Positions 12,612 to 25,919 of a DNA stretch of 64,000 nucleotides are shown piece by piece (the stretch's first letter is position 1; each line of letters opens with the position of its first letter). The notes below the pieces were generated by a model, which worked only from the letters and a program-made list of their open reading frames with translations, was not told the DNA's origin and ran no database searches. Source of the DNA: Hydractinia symbiolongicarpus (Eukaryota; Cnidaria; Hydrozoa; Anthoathecata; Hydractiniidae); NCBI RefSeq assembly GCF_029227915.1, contig NC_079883.1, positions 1,240,001 through 1,304,000 on the forward strand, in the 5' to 3' direction. The position numbers were made by a program, and so were the translations under genes.

Positions 12612-15261
12612 AGTACCCTGTGAGTAAATTCATTTCCCGAACGATTTTTTAAATTATTTTTTCACCACTAAAACGCATCAGACTTGTAGTTTTCAAAAAT
12701 GTTTTCATTTTTGATGAGACGCTGAATGAAAGAAGTTTAATCGCCGGTAAACGAAAACCCGCCATTTCCCGTAAATCCCGTGCTTGGCCCGTATAGTCGA
12801 GTATATACAAAGAAAGTACCCTGTGAGTAAACTCATTTCCAGAACGATTTTTTAAATTATCTTTTCACCACTAAAACGCATGAGACTTGTAGTCTTCAAA
12901 AATGTTTTCATTTTTGATGAGACGCTGAATAAAAGATGTTTAATTGCCGGCAAACGAAAACCGGCGATTTCCCGTAAATCCCGGATTCGGCCCGTATAGT
13001 CGAATGTATACAAAGAAAGTACCCTGTGAGTAAACTCATTTCCCGAACGCTTTTTTAAATTACTTTTTCACCACTAAAATGCATAAGACTTGTAGTTTTT
13101 CAAAAATGTTTTCATTTTTGATGAGACGCTGAATAAAAGAAGTTTAATCTCCGGCAAACGAAAACCCGCGATTTCCCGTAAATCCCGTGCTTGGCCAGTA
13201 TAGTCGAGTATATACAAAGAAAGTACCCTGTGAGTAAACTCATTTCCAGAACGATTTTTTAAATTATCTTTTCACCACTAAAACGCATGAGACTTGTAGT
13301 TTTCAAAAATGTTTTCATTTTTGATGAGACGCGGAATAAAAGAAGTTTAATCGCCGGCAAACGAAAACCTGCGATTTCCCGTAAATCCTGTGTTTGGCCC
13401 GTATAGTCGAGTATATACAAAGAAAGTATCCTGTGAGTAAACTCATTTCCAGAACGATTTTTTAAATTATCTTTTCACCACTAAAACGCATGAGACTTGC
13501 AGTTTTCAAAAATGTTTTCATTTTTGATGAGACGCTGAATAAAAGAAGTTTAATCGCCGGCAAACGAAAACCCGCGGTTTCCCATAAATCCCGTGCTTGG
13601 CCTGTATAATCGAGTATATACAAAGAAAGTATCCTGTGAGTAAACTCATTTTCAGAACGATTTTTTAAATTATCTTTTCACCACTAAAACGCATGAGACT
13701 TGCAGTTTTTAAAAGTGTTTCCATTTTTGATGAGACGCTGAATAAAAGAAGTTTAATATCCGGCAAACGAAAACCCACGATTTCCCGTAAATCCCAGACT
13801 CGGCCCGTATAGTCAAAAGTATAAAAAGAAAATACCCAGGGAGTAAACTCATTTCCAGAACGATTTTTTAAATTATTTTTTCACCACTAAAACGCATAAG
13901 ACTTGTAGTTTTTAAAAGTGTTTTCATTTTTGATGAGACGCTGAATAAAAGAAGTTTAATATCCGGCAAACGAAAACCCGCGATTTCCCGTAAATCCCGC
14001 GCTTGGCCCGTATAGTCGAGTATATACAAAGAAAGTACCCTGTGAGTAAACTCATTTCCAGAACGATTTTTTAAATTATCTTTTCACCACTAAAACGCAT
14101 GAGACTTGTAGTTTTCAAAAATGTTTTCATTTTTGATGAGACGCGGAATAAAAGAAGTTTAATCGCCGGCAAACGAAAACCGGCGATTTCCCGTAAATCC
14201 TGTGCTTGGCCCGTATAGTCGAGTATATACAAAGAAAGTATCCTGTGAGTAAACTCATTTCCAGAACGATTTTTAAAATTATCTTTTCACCACTAAAACG
14301 CATGAGACTTGCAGTTTTCAAAAATGTTTTCATTTTTGATGAGACGCAGAATAAAAGAAGTTTAATCGCCGGCAAACGAAAACCTGCGATTTCCCGTAAA
14401 TCCTGTGCTTGGCCCGTATAGTCGAGTATATACAAAGAAAGTATCCTGTGAGTAAACTCATTTCCAGAACGATTTTTTATATTATCTTTTCACCACTAAA
14501 ACGCATGAGACTTGCAGTTTTCAAAAATGTTTTCATTTTTGATGAGACGCTGAATAAAAGAAGTTTAATCGCCGGCAAACGAAAACCCGCGATTTCCCGT
14601 AAATCCCGTGCTTGGCCCGTATAATCGAGTATATACAAAGAAAGTATCCTGTGAGTAAACTCATTTCCAGAACGATTTTTCAAATTATCTTTTCACCACT
14701 AAAACGGATGAGACTTGCAGTTTTCAAAAATGTTTTCATTTTTGATGAGACACTAAATAAAAGAAGTTTAATCGCCGGCAAACGAAAACCCGCGATTTCC
14801 CGTAAATCCCGTGCTTGGCCCGTATAGTCAAAAGTATACAAAGAAAATGCCCAGGGAGTAAACTCATTTCCGAACGATATTTTAAATTATATTTCACCAC
14901 TAAAACGCACGAGACTTGTAGTTTTCAAAAATGTTTTCATTTTTGATGAGACGCTGAATAAAAGAAGTTTAATTGCCGGCAAACGAAAACCCGCGATTTC
15001 CCGTAAATCCCGTGCTTGGCCCGTATAGTCGAGTATATACAAAGAAAGTATCCTGTGAGTAAACTCATTTCCAAAACGATTTTTTAAATTATCTTTTCAC
15101 CACTAAAACGCATGGGACTTGTAGTTTTCAAAAATGTTTTTATTTTTGATGACACGCTGAATAGAAGAAGTTTAATCGCCGGCAAACGAAAACCCGCGAA
15201 TTCCCGTAAATCCCGGACTCGGCCCGTATAGTCAAAAGTATAAAAATAAAATACCCAGGGA

Positions 15262-16479
15262 GTAAACTCATTTCCAGAACGATTTTTTAAATTATCTTTT
15301 CACCACTAAAACGCATGACACTTGTAGTTTTCAAAAATGTTTTCATTTTTGATGAGACGCTGAATAAAAGATGTTTAATCGCCGGCAAACGAAAACCCGC
15401 GATATCCCGTAAATCCCGGACTCGGCCCGTATAGTCAAAAGTATACAAAGAAAGTACCCAGGGAGTAAACTCATTTCCCGAACGATTTTTTAAATTATTT
15501 TCTCACCACTAAAACGCAAGAGACTTGTAGTTTTCAAAAATGTTTTCATTTTTGATGAGACGCTGAATAAAAGAAGTTTAATCGCCGGCAAACGAAAACC
15601 CGCGATTTCCTGTAAATTCCGGGCTTGGCCCGTATAGTCGAATGTATACAAAGAAAGTACCCTGTGAGTAAACTCATTTCCCGAACGATTTTTTAAATTA
15701 TTTTTTCACCACTAAAACGCAAGAGACTTGTAGTTTTCAAAAATGTTTTCATTTTTGATGAGACGCTGAATAAAAGAAGTTTAATCGCCGGCAAACGAAA
15801 ACCCGGGATTTCCCGTAAATTCCGGGCTTGACCCGTATAGTCGAATGTATACAAAGAAAGTACCCTGTGAGTAAACTCATTTCCAGAACGATTTTTTAAA
15901 TTATCTTTTCACCACTAAAACGCATGACACTTGTAGTTTTCAAAAATGTTTTCATTTTTGATGAGACGCTGAATAAAAGATGTTTAATCGCCGGCAAACG
16001 AAAACCCGCGATATCCCGTAAATCCCGGACTCGGCCCGTATAGTCAAAAGTATACAAAGAAAGTACCCAGGGAGTAAACTCATTTCCCGAACGATTTTTT
16101 AAATTATTTTCTCACCACTAAAACGCAAGAGACTTGTAGTTTTCAAAAATGTTTTCATTTTTGATGAGACGCTGAATAAAAGAAGTTTAATCGCCGGCAA
16201 ACGAAAACCCGCGATTTCCTGTAAATTCCGGGCTTGGCCCGTATAGTCGAATGTATACAAAGAAAGTACCCTGTGAGTAAACTCATTTCCCGAACGATTT
16301 TTTAAATTATTTTTTCACCACTAAAACGCAAGAGACTTGTAGTTTTCAAAAATGTTTTCATTTTTGATGAGACGCTGAATAAAAGAAGTTTAATCGCCGG
16401 CAAACGAAAACCCGGGATTTCCCGTAAATTCCGGGCTTGACCCGTATAGTCGAATGTATACAAAGAAAGTACCCTGTGA
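15262..16479 (+). repeat. Three-monomer tandem duplication, 609 bp, no differences seen
   Basis: The copies are about 15,262-15,870 and 15,871-16,479. They share the rare markers CGCATGACACTTG and GCGATATCCCG at an offset of exactly 609 bp. I saw no differences between them by eye, so the duplication is probably recent. It sits inside a larger nine-monomer duplication whose other copy begins near 16.85 kb and has only one of these three-monomer units. Confidence 0.8.
15627..15829 (+). repeat. Exemplar class C (A/B hybrid) monomer (203 bp)
   Basis: Class C has an A-like beginning (GGCTTGG junction, TCGAATGTATAC, CCTGTGAG) joined to a B-like second part (TTTCCCGAACG, TTATTTTTTCACC). The switch lies between the CCTGTGAG block and the TTTCC block. 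The simplest reading is exchange or gene conversion between A and B units. In domain IV a derivative with GCCCTTATAG and TTTCTCGAACG becomes one of the commonest units. Confidence 0.75.
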
Positions 16480-17999
16480 GTAAACTCATTTCCCGAACGA
16501 TTTTTTAAATTATTTTTTTACCACTAAAACGCAAGAGACTGGTAGTTTTCAAAAATGTTTTCATTTTTGATGAGACGCTGAATAAAAGAAGTTTAATCGC
16601 CGGCAAACGAAAACCCGGGAATTCCCGTAAATCCCGGACTCGGCCCGTATAGTCAAAAGTATACAAAGAAAATACCCAGGTAGTAAACTCATTTCCAGAA
16701 CGATTTTTTAAATTATTTTCTCACCACTAAAACGCATGAGACTTGTAGTTTTCAAAAATGTTTTCATTTTTGATGAGCCGCTGAATAAAAGAAGTTTAAT
16801 CGCCGGCAAACGAAAACCCACAATTTCCCGTAAATCCCGTGCTTGGCCCGTATAGTCGAGTATATACAAAGAAAGTATCCTGTGAGTAAACTCATTTCCA
16901 AAACGATTTTTTAAATTATCTTTTCACCACTAAAACGCATGGGACTTGTAGTTTTCAAAAATGTTTTTATTTTTGATGACACGCTGAATAGAAGAAGTTT
17001 AATCGCCGGCAAACGAAAACCCGCGAATTCCCGTAAATCCCGGACTCGGCCCGTATAGTCAAAAGTATAAAAAGAAAATACCCAGGGAGTAAACTCATTT
17101 CCAGAACGATTTTTTAAATTATCTTTTCACCACTAAAACGCATGACACTTGTAGTTTTCAAAAATGTTTTCATTTTTGATGAGACACTGAATAAAAGATG
17201 TTTAATCGCCGGCAAACGAAAACCCGCGATATCCCGTAAATCCCGGACTCGGCCCGTATAGTCAAAAGTATACAAAGAAAGTACCCAGGGAGTAAACTCA
17301 TTTCCTGAACGATTTTTTAAATTATTTTCTCACCACTAAAACGCAAGAGACTTGTAGTTTTCAAAAATGTTTTCATTTTTGATGAGACGCTGAGTAAAAG
17401 AAGTTTAATTGCCGGCAAACGAAAACCCGCGATTTCCTGTAAATTCCGGGCTTGGCCCGTATAGTCGAATGTATACAAAGAAAGTACCCTGTGAGTAAAC
17501 TCATTTCCCGAACGATTTTTTAAATTATTTTTTCACCACTAAAACGCAAGAGACTTGTAGTTTTTAAAAATGTTTTCATTTTTGATGAGACGCTGAATAA
17601 AAGAAGTTTAATCGCCGGCAAACGAAAACCCGGGATTTCCCGTAAATTCAGGGCTTGACCCGTATAGTCGAATGTATACAAAGAAAGTACCCTGTGAGTA
17701 AACTCATTTCCCGAACGATTTTTTAAATTATTTTTTCACCACTAAAACGCAAGAGACTTGTAGTTTTCAAAAATGTTTTCATTTTTGATGAGACGCTGAA
17801 TAAAAGAAGTTTAATCGCCGGCAAACGAAAACCCGGGAATTCCCGTAAATCCCGGACTCGGCCCGTATAGTCAAAAGTATACAAAGAAAATACCCAGGTA
17901 GTAAACTCATTTCCAGAACGATTTTTTAAATTATTTTCTCACCACTAAAACGCATGAGACTTGTAGTTTTCAAAAATGTTTTCATTTTTGATGAGCCGC

Positions 18000-20718
18000 T
18001 GAATAAAAGAAGTTTAATCGCCGGCAAACGAAAACCCGCAATTTCCCGTAAATCCCGTGCTTGGCTCGTATAGTCGAGTATATACAAAGAAAGTACCCTG
18101 TGAGTAAAGTCCTTTCCAGAACGATTTTTTATATTATCTTTTCACCACTAAAACGCATGAGACTTGTAGTTTTCAAAAATGTTTTCATTTTTGATGAGAC
18201 GCGAAATAAAAGAAGTTTAATCGCCGGCAAACGAAAACCCGCGATTTCCCGTAAATCCAGGGCTTGGCCCGTATAGTCGAATGTATACAAAGAAAGTACC
18301 CTGTGGGTAAATTCATTTCCCGAACGATTTTTTAAATTATTTTTTCACCACTAAAACGCATGAGACTTGTAGTTTTCAAAAATGTTTTTATTTTGGTTGA
18401 CACGCTGAATAAAAGAAGTTTAATCGCCGGCAAACGAAAACCCGCGATTTCCTGTAAATTCCGGGCTTGGCCCGTATAGTCGAATGAATACAAAGAAAGT
18501 ACCCTGTGAGTAAACTCATTTCCCGAACGATTTTTTAAATTATTTTTTCACCACTAAAACGCAAGAGACTTGTAGTTTTCAAAAATGTTTTCATTTTTGA
18601 TGAGACGCTGAATAAAAGAAGTTTAATCGCCGGCAAACGAAAACCCGGGATTTCCCGTAAATCCCGGACTCGGCCCGTATAGTCAAAAGTATACAAAGAA
18701 AATACCCAGGTAGTAAACTCATTTCCCGAACGATTTTTTAAATTATTTTCTCACCACTAAAACGCATGAGACTTGTAGTTTTCAAAAATGTTTTCATTTT
18801 TGATGAGACGCGAAATAAAAGAAGTTTCATCGCCGGCAAACGAAAACCTGCGATTTCCCGTAAATCCCGTGCTTGGCTCGTATAGTCGAGTATATACAAA
18901 GAAAGTACCCTGTGAGTAAAGTCCTTTCCAGAACGATTTTTTATATTGTCTTTTCACCACTAAAACGCATGAGACTTGTAGTTTTCAAAAATGTTTTCAT
19001 TTTTGATGAGACGCGAAATAAAAGAAGTTTCATCGCCGGCAAACGAAAACCTGCGATTTTCCGTAAATCCTGTGCTTGGCCCGTATAGTCGAGTATATAC
19101 AAAGAAAGTATCCTGTGAGTAAACTCATTTCCAGAACGATTTTTTAAATTATCTTTTCACCACTAAAACGCATGAGACTTGCAGTTTTCAAAAATGTTTT
19201 CATTTTTGATGAGACGCAGAATAAAAGAAGTTTAATCGCCGGCAAACGAAAACCTGCGATTTCCCGTAAATCCTGTGCTTGGCCCGTATAGTCAAAAGTA
19301 TACAAAGAAAGTACCCAGGGAGTAAACTCATTTCCCGAACGATTTTTTAAATTATTTTCTCACCACTAAAACGCAAGAGACTTGTAGTTTTCAAAAATGT
19401 TTTCATTTTTGATGAGACGCTGAATAAAAGAAGTTTAATCGCCGGCAAACGAAAACCCGCAATTTCCCGTAAATCCCGTGCTTGGCTCGTATAGTCGAGT
19501 ATATACAAAAAAAAAAGTACCCTGTGAGTAAAGTCCTTTCCAGAACGATTTTTTATATTATCTTTTCACCACTAAAACGCATGAGACTTGTAGTTTTCAA
19601 AAATGTTTTCATTTTTGATGAGACGCGAAATAAAAGAAGTTTAATCGCCGGCAAACGAAAATCCGCGATTTCCCGTAAATCCAGGGCTTGGCCCGTATAG
19701 TCGAATGTATACAAAGAAAGTACCCTGTGAGTAAATTCATTTCCCGAACGATTTTTTAAATTATTTTTTCACCACTAAAACGCATGAGACTTGTAGTTTT
19801 CAAAAATGTTTTCATTTTGGTTGACACGCTGAATAAAAGAAGTTTAATCGCCGGCAAACGAAAACCCGCGATTTCCTGTAAATTCCGGGCTTGGCCCGTA
19901 TAGTCGAATGAATACAAAGAAAGTACCCTGTGAGTAAACTCATTTCCCGAACGATTTTTTAAATTATTTTTTCACCACTAAAACGCAAGAGACTTGTAGT
20001 TTTCAAAAATGTTTTTATTTTTGATGAGACGCTGAATAAAAGAAGTTTAATCGCCGGCAAACGAAAACCCGGGATTTCCCGTAAATCCCGGACTCGGCCC
20101 GTATAGTCAAAAGTATACAAAGAAAATACCCAGGTAGTAAACTCATTTCCAGAACGATTTTTAAATTATTTTCTCACCACTACAAACGCATGAGACTTGT
20201 AGTTTTCAAAAGTGTTTTCATTTTTGATGAGACGCTGAATAAAAGAAGTTTAATCGCCGGCAAACGAAAACCCGCAATTTCCCGTAAATCCCGTGCTTGG
20301 CTCGTATAGTCGAGTATATACAAAGAAAGTACCCTGTGAGTAAAGTCCTTTCCAGAACGATTTTTTATATTGTCTTTTCACCACTAAAACGCATGAGACT
20401 TGTAGTTTTCAAAAATGTTTTCATTTTTGATGAGACGCGAAATAAAAGAAGTTTCATCGCCGGCAAACGAAAACCTGCGATTTCCCGTAAATCTTGTGCT
20501 TGGCCCGTATAGTCGAGTATATACAAAGAAAGTATCCTGTGAGTAAACTCATTTCCAGAACGATTTTTTAAATTATCTTTTCACCACTAAAACGCATGAG
20601 ACTTGCAGTTTTCAAAAATGTTTTCATTTTTGATGAGATGCAGAATAAAAGAAGTTTAATCGCCGGCAAACGAAAACCTGCGATTTCCCGTAAATCCTGT
20701 GCTTGGCCCGTATAGTCG
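18000..20718 (+). repeat. Seven-monomer duplication (offset 1,421-1,424 bp)
   Basis: The segment at about 18,000-19,295 matches 19,421-20,718. Shared markers are TTTTGGTTGACACGCTG, TCGAATGAATAC and a GAAGTTTCATCGCC unit. The offset changes from 1,421 to 1,424 bp because the right copy gained bases, including a 10-A run at 19,507. Several single-base differences separate the copies. Confidence 0.75.
19507..19516 (+). repeat. Run of ten A within a monomer
   Basis: The usual sequence here is ACAAAGAAAGTACC. This monomer instead has a run of ten A, consistent with loss of the interrupting G and a gain of three bases. It is among the longest A homopolymers I noticed in the array and looks like local replication slippage. 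It could also be a sequencing or assembly error. Confidence 0.7.
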
Positions 20719-22194
20719 AGTATATACAAAGAAAGTATCCTGTGAGTAAACTCATTTCCAGAACGATTTTTTATATTATCTTTTCACCACTAAAACGCAC
20801 GAGACTTGTAGTTTTCAAAAATGTTTTCATTTTTGATGAGACGCTGAATAAAAATGTTTAATCGCCGGCAAACGAAAACCCGCGATTTCCCGTAAATCCC
20901 GGACTCGGCCCGTATAGTCAAAAGTATACAAAGAAAGTACCCAGGGAGTAAACTCATTTCCCGAACGATTTTTTGAATTATTTTCTCACCACTAAAACGC
21001 AAGAGACTTGTAGTTTTCAAAAATGTTTTCATTTTTGATGAGACGCTGAATAAAAGAAGTTTAATCGCCGGCAAACGAAAACCCGCGATTTCCTGTAAAT
21101 TCCGGGCTTGGCCCGTATAGTCGAATGTATACAAAGAAAGTACCCTGTGAGTAAACTCATTTCCCGAACGATTTTTTAAATTATTTTTTCACCACTAAAA
21201 CGCAAGAGACATGTAGTTTTCAAAAATGTTTTCATTTTTGATGAGACGCTGAATAAAAGAAGTTTAATCGCCGGCAAACAAAAACCCGGGATTTCCCGTA
21301 AATCCCGGACTCGGCCCGTATAGTCAAAAGTATACAAAGAAAATACCCAGGTAGTAAACTCATTTCCAAAACGATTTTTTAAATTATTTTCTCACCACTA
21401 AAACGCATGAGACTTGTAGTTTTCAAAAATGTTTTCATTTTTGATGAGCCGCTGAATAAAAGAAGTTTAATCGCCGGCAAACGAAAACCCGCAATTTCCC
21501 GTAAATCCCGTGCTTGGCTCGTATAGTCGATAATATACAAAGAAAGTATCCTGTGAGTAAACTCATTTCCAAAACGATTTTTTAAATTATCTTTTGACCA
21601 CTAAAACGCATGGGACTTGCAGTTTTCAAAAATGTTTTTATTTTTGATGACACGCTGAATAGAAGAAGTTTAATCGCCGGCAAACGAAAACCCGCGAATT
21701 CCCGTAAATCCCGGACTCGGCCCGTATAGTCAAAAGTATAAAAAGAAAATACCCAGGGAGTAAACTCATTTCCAGAACGATTTTTTAAATTATCTTTTCA
21801 CCACTAAAACGCATGACACTTGTAGTTTTCAAAAATGTTTTCATTTTTGATGAGACGCTGAATAAAAGATGTTTAATCGCCGGCAAACGAAAACCCGCGA
21901 TTTCCCGTAAATCCCGGACTCGGCCCGTATAGTCAAAAGTATACAAAGAAAGTACCCAGGGAGTAAACTCATTTCCCGAACGATTTTTTAAATTATTTTC
22001 TCACCACTAAAACGCAAGAGACTTGTAGTTTTCAAAAATGTTTTCATTTTTGATGAGACGCTGAATAAAAGAAGTTTAATCGCCGGCAAACGAAAACCCG
22101 CGATTTCCTGTAAATTCCGGGCTTGGCCCGTATAGTCGAATGTATACAAAGAAAGTACCCTGTGAGTAAACTCATTTCCCGAACGATTTTTTAA

Positions 22195-24600
22195 ATTATT
22201 TTTTCACCACTAAAACGCAAGAGACTTGTAGTTTTCAAAAATGCTTTCATTTTTGATGAGACGCTGAATAAAAGAAGTTTAATCGCCGGCAAACGAAAAC
22301 CCGGGATTTCCCGTAAATCCCGGACTCGGCCCGTATAGTCAAAAGTATACAAAGAAAATACCCAGGTAGTAAACTCATTTCCAGAACGATTTTTTAAATT
22401 ATTTTCTCACCACTAAAACGCATGAGACTTGTAGTTTTCAAAAATGTTTTCATTTTTGATGAGACGCTGAATAAAAGAAGTTTAATCGCCGGCAAACGAA
22501 AACCCGCAATTTCCCGTAAATCCCGTGCTTGGCTCGTATAGTCGAGTATATACAAAGAAAGTACCCTGTGAGTAAAGTCCTTTCCAGAACGATTTTTTAT
22601 ATTGTCTTTTCACCACTAAAACGCATGAGACTTGTAGTTTTCAAAAATGTTTTCATTTTTGATGAGACGCGAAATAAAAGAAGTTTAATCGCCGGCAAAC
22701 GAAAACCCGCGATTTCCCGTAAATCCCGGGCTTGGCCCGTATATTCGAATGTATACAAAAAAAGTACCCTGTGAGTAAACTCATTTCCCGAACGATTTTT
22801 TAAATTATTTTTTCACCACTAAAACGCATGAGACTTGTAGTTTTCAAAAATGTTTTCATTTTTGATGAGACGCTAAATGAAAGAAGTTTAATCGCCGGCA
22901 AACGAAAACCCGCGATTTCCCGTAAATCCCGTGCTTGGCCCGTATAGTCGAGTATATACAAAGAAAGTACCCTGTGAGTAAACTCATTTCCAGAACGATT
23001 TTTTAAATTATCTTTTCACCACTAAAACGCATGAGACTTGTAGTCTTCAAAAATGTTTTCATTTTTGATGAGACGCGGAATAAAAGAAGTTTAATCGCCG
23101 GCAAACGAAAACCCGCGATTTCCCGTAAATCCCGGTCTCGGCCCGTATAGTCAAAAGTATACAAAGAAAATACCCAGGGAGTAAACTCATTTCACGAACG
23201 ATTTTTTAAATTATTTTTTCACCACTAAAACGTATGAGACTCGTAGTTTTCAAAAATGTTTTCATTTTTGATGAGACGCTGAATAAAAGAAGTTTAATCG
23301 CCGGCAAACGAAAACCCCCGATTTCCCGTAAATCCCGGACTCGGAACGTATAGTCAAAAGTATACAAAGAAAGTACCCTGCGAGTAAACTCATTTCCAGA
23401 ACGATTTTTTAAATTATTTTTTCACCACTAAAACGCAAGAGACTTGTAGTTTTCAAAAATGTTTTCATTTTTGATGAGACGCTGAATAAAAGAAGTTTAA
23501 TCGCCGGCAAACGAAAACCCGGGATTTCCCGTAAATCCCGGACTCGGCCCGTATAGTCAAAAGTATACAAAGAAAATACCCAGGTAGTAAACTCATTTCC
23601 AGAACGATTTTTTAAATTATTTTCTCACCACTAAAACGCATGAGACTTGTAGTTTTCAAAAATGTTTTCATTTTTGATGAGACGCTGAATAAAAGAAGTT
23701 TAATCGCCGGCAAACGAAAACCCGCAATTTCCCGTAAATCCCGTGCTTGGCTCGTATAGTCGAGTATATACAAAGAAAGTACCCTGTGAGTAAAGTCCTT
23801 TCCAGAACGATTTTTTATATTGTCTTTTCACCACTAAAACGCATGAGACTTGTAGTTTTCAAAAATGTTTTCATTTTTGATGAGACGCGAAATAAAAGAA
23901 GTTTAATCGCCGGCAAACGAAAACCCGCGATTTCCCGTAAATCCCGGGCTTGGCCCGTATATTCGAATGTATACAAAAAAAGTACCCTGTGAGTAAACTC
24001 ATTTCCCGAACGATTTTTTAAATTATTTTTTCACCACTAAAACGCATGAGACTTGTAGTTTTCAAAAATGTTTTTATTTTTGATGAGACGCTGAATGAAA
24101 GAAGTTTAATCGCCGGCAAACGAAAACCCGCGATTTCCCGTAAATCCCGTGCTTGGCCTGTATAGTCGAGTATATACAAAGAAAGTACCCTGTGAGTAAA
24201 CTCATTTCCAGAACGATTTTTTAAATTATCTTTTCACCACTAAAACGCATGAGACTTGTAGTCTTCAAAAATGTTTTCATTTTTGATGAGACGCGGAATA
24301 AAAGAAGTTTAATCGCCGGCAAACGAAAACCCGCGATTTCCCGTAAATCCCTGTCTCGGCCCGTATAGTCAAAAGTATACAAAGAAAATACCCAGGGAGT
24401 AAACTCATTTCCCGAACGATTTTTTAAATTATTTTTTCACCACTAAAACGTATGAGACTCGTAGTTTTCAAAAATGTTTTCATTTTTGATGAGACGCTGA
24501 ATAAAAGAAGTTTAATCGCCGGCAAACGAAAACCCCCGATTTCCCGTAAATCCCGGACTCGGCCCGTATAGTCAAAAGTATACAAAGAAAGTACCCTGCG
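22195..24600 (+). repeat. Six-monomer tandem duplication, 1,218 bp
   Basis: The copies are about 22,195-23,412 and 23,413-24,600. Markers at an offset of exactly 1,218 bp include the GGCTCGTATAG unit, CGTATATTCGAATG, TAGTCTTCAAAAATG and CGTATGAGACTCG (23,231 and 24,449). Differences are few, for example ATGCTTTC versus ATGTTTTC at the left end and TTTCACGAACG versus TTTCCCGAACG. Confidence 0.8.
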
Positions 24601-24780
24601 AGTAAACTCATTTCAAGAACGATTTTTTAAATTATCTTTTCACCACTAAAACGCACGAGACTTGTAGTTTTCAAAAATGTTTTCATTTTTGATGAGACGC
24701 TGAATAAAAGAAGTTTAATCGCCGGCAAACGAAAACCCGCGAATTCCCGTAAATCCCGGACTCGGCCCGTATAGTGAAAT

Positions 24781-25186
24781 GTATACAAAGAAAATACCCA
24801 GGGAGTAAACTCATTTCCAGAATGATTTTTTAAATTATCTTTTCACCACTAAAACGCATGAGACTTGTAGTTTTCAAAAATGTTTTCACTTTTGATGAGA
24901 CGCAGAATAAAAGATGTTTAATCGCCGGCAAACGAAAACCCGCGATTTCCCGTAAATCCCGGACTCGGCCCGTATAGTCAAAAGTATACAAAGAAAATAC
25001 CCAGGGAGTAAACTCATTTCCAGAATGATTTTTTAAATTATCTTTTCACCACTAAAACGCATGAGACTTGTAGTTTTCAAAAATGTTTTCACTTTTGATG
25101 AGACGCAGAATAAAAGATGTTTAATCGCCGGCAAACGAAAACCCGCGATTTCCCGTAAATCCCGGACTCGGCCCGTATAGTCAAAA
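24781..25186 (+). repeat. Single-monomer tandem duplication (203 bp)
   Basis: Two adjacent monomers share the rare combination TTTCCAGAATG, TTTTCACTTTTGATGAG and CGCAGAATAAAAGATG, exactly 203 bp apart, and are nearly identical. The corresponding place in the 2,840-bp repeat (near 27.6 and 30.5 kb) has only one such unit. This is a one-monomer gain in this copy. Confidence 0.75.
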
Positions 25187-25919
25187 GTATACAAAGAAAG
25201 TACCCAGGGAATAAACTCATTTCCCGAACGATTTTTTAAATTATTTTTTTACCACTAAAACGCAAGAGACTTGTAGTTTTCAAAAATGTTTTCACTTTTG
25301 ATAAGACGCTGAATAAAAGATGTTTAATCGCCAGCAAACGAAAACCCGCGATTTCCTGTAAATCCCGGGCTTGGCCCGTATAGTCGAATGTATACAAAGA
25401 AAGTACCCTGAGAGTAAACTCATTTCCCGAACGATTTTTAAATTATCTTTTCACCACTAAAACGCATGAGACTTGTAGTTTTCAAAAATGCTTTCATTTT
25501 TGATGAGACGCTGAATAAAAGAAGTTTAATCGCCGGCAAACGAAAACCCGCGAATTCCCGTAAATCCCGGACTCGGCCCGTATAGTCAAAAGTATACAAA
25601 GAAAATACACAGGGAGTAAACTCATTTCCCGAACGATTTTTTAAATTATTTTTTCACCACTAAAACGCATGAGACTTGTAGTTTTCAAAAATGTTTTCAT
25701 TTTTAATGAGACGCTTAATAAAAGAAGTTTAATCGCCGGCAAACAAAAACCCGCGATTTCCCGTAAATGCCGGGCTTGGTCCGTATAGTCGAATGTATAC
25801 AAAGAAAGTACCCTGTGAGTAAACTCATTTCTCGAACGATTTTTTAAATTATTTTTTCACCACTAAAACGCATGAGACTTGTAGTTTTCAAATATGTTTT
25901 CATTTTTGATGAGACGCGA

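Larger units (their letters stand above)
15000..17900 (+). repeat. Nine-monomer duplication (offset 1,827 bp) containing the 609-bp repeat
   Basis: The class A unit with TTTCCAAAACG near 15,070 recurs near 16,900, and CGCATGACAC recurs at 15,311 and 17,138, an offset of 1,827 bp. The match breaks where the 609-bp duplication was added in the left copy and then resumes at an offset of 1,218 bp. The order of events can therefore be read: the nine-monomer block arose first and the three-monomer block expanded afterwards in one copy. Confidence 0.65.
9140..24600 (+). repeat. Domain II: CAGGTAG / GGCTCGTATAG variant block
   Basis: This domain is marked by units with CCCAGGTAGTAAAC, TTATTTTCTCACC, CGCAAGAGAC and ACCCGGGATT. 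It also has a distinctive lineage with GGCTCGTATAG, AAAGTCCTTTCCAG and TTTTTTATATT. It holds duplications of 8, 3, 9, 7 and 6 monomers, listed separately. A stretch at 12.8-14.9 kb has domain I-like class A units, so the domains are intermixed rather than cleanly separated. Confidence 0.6.
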
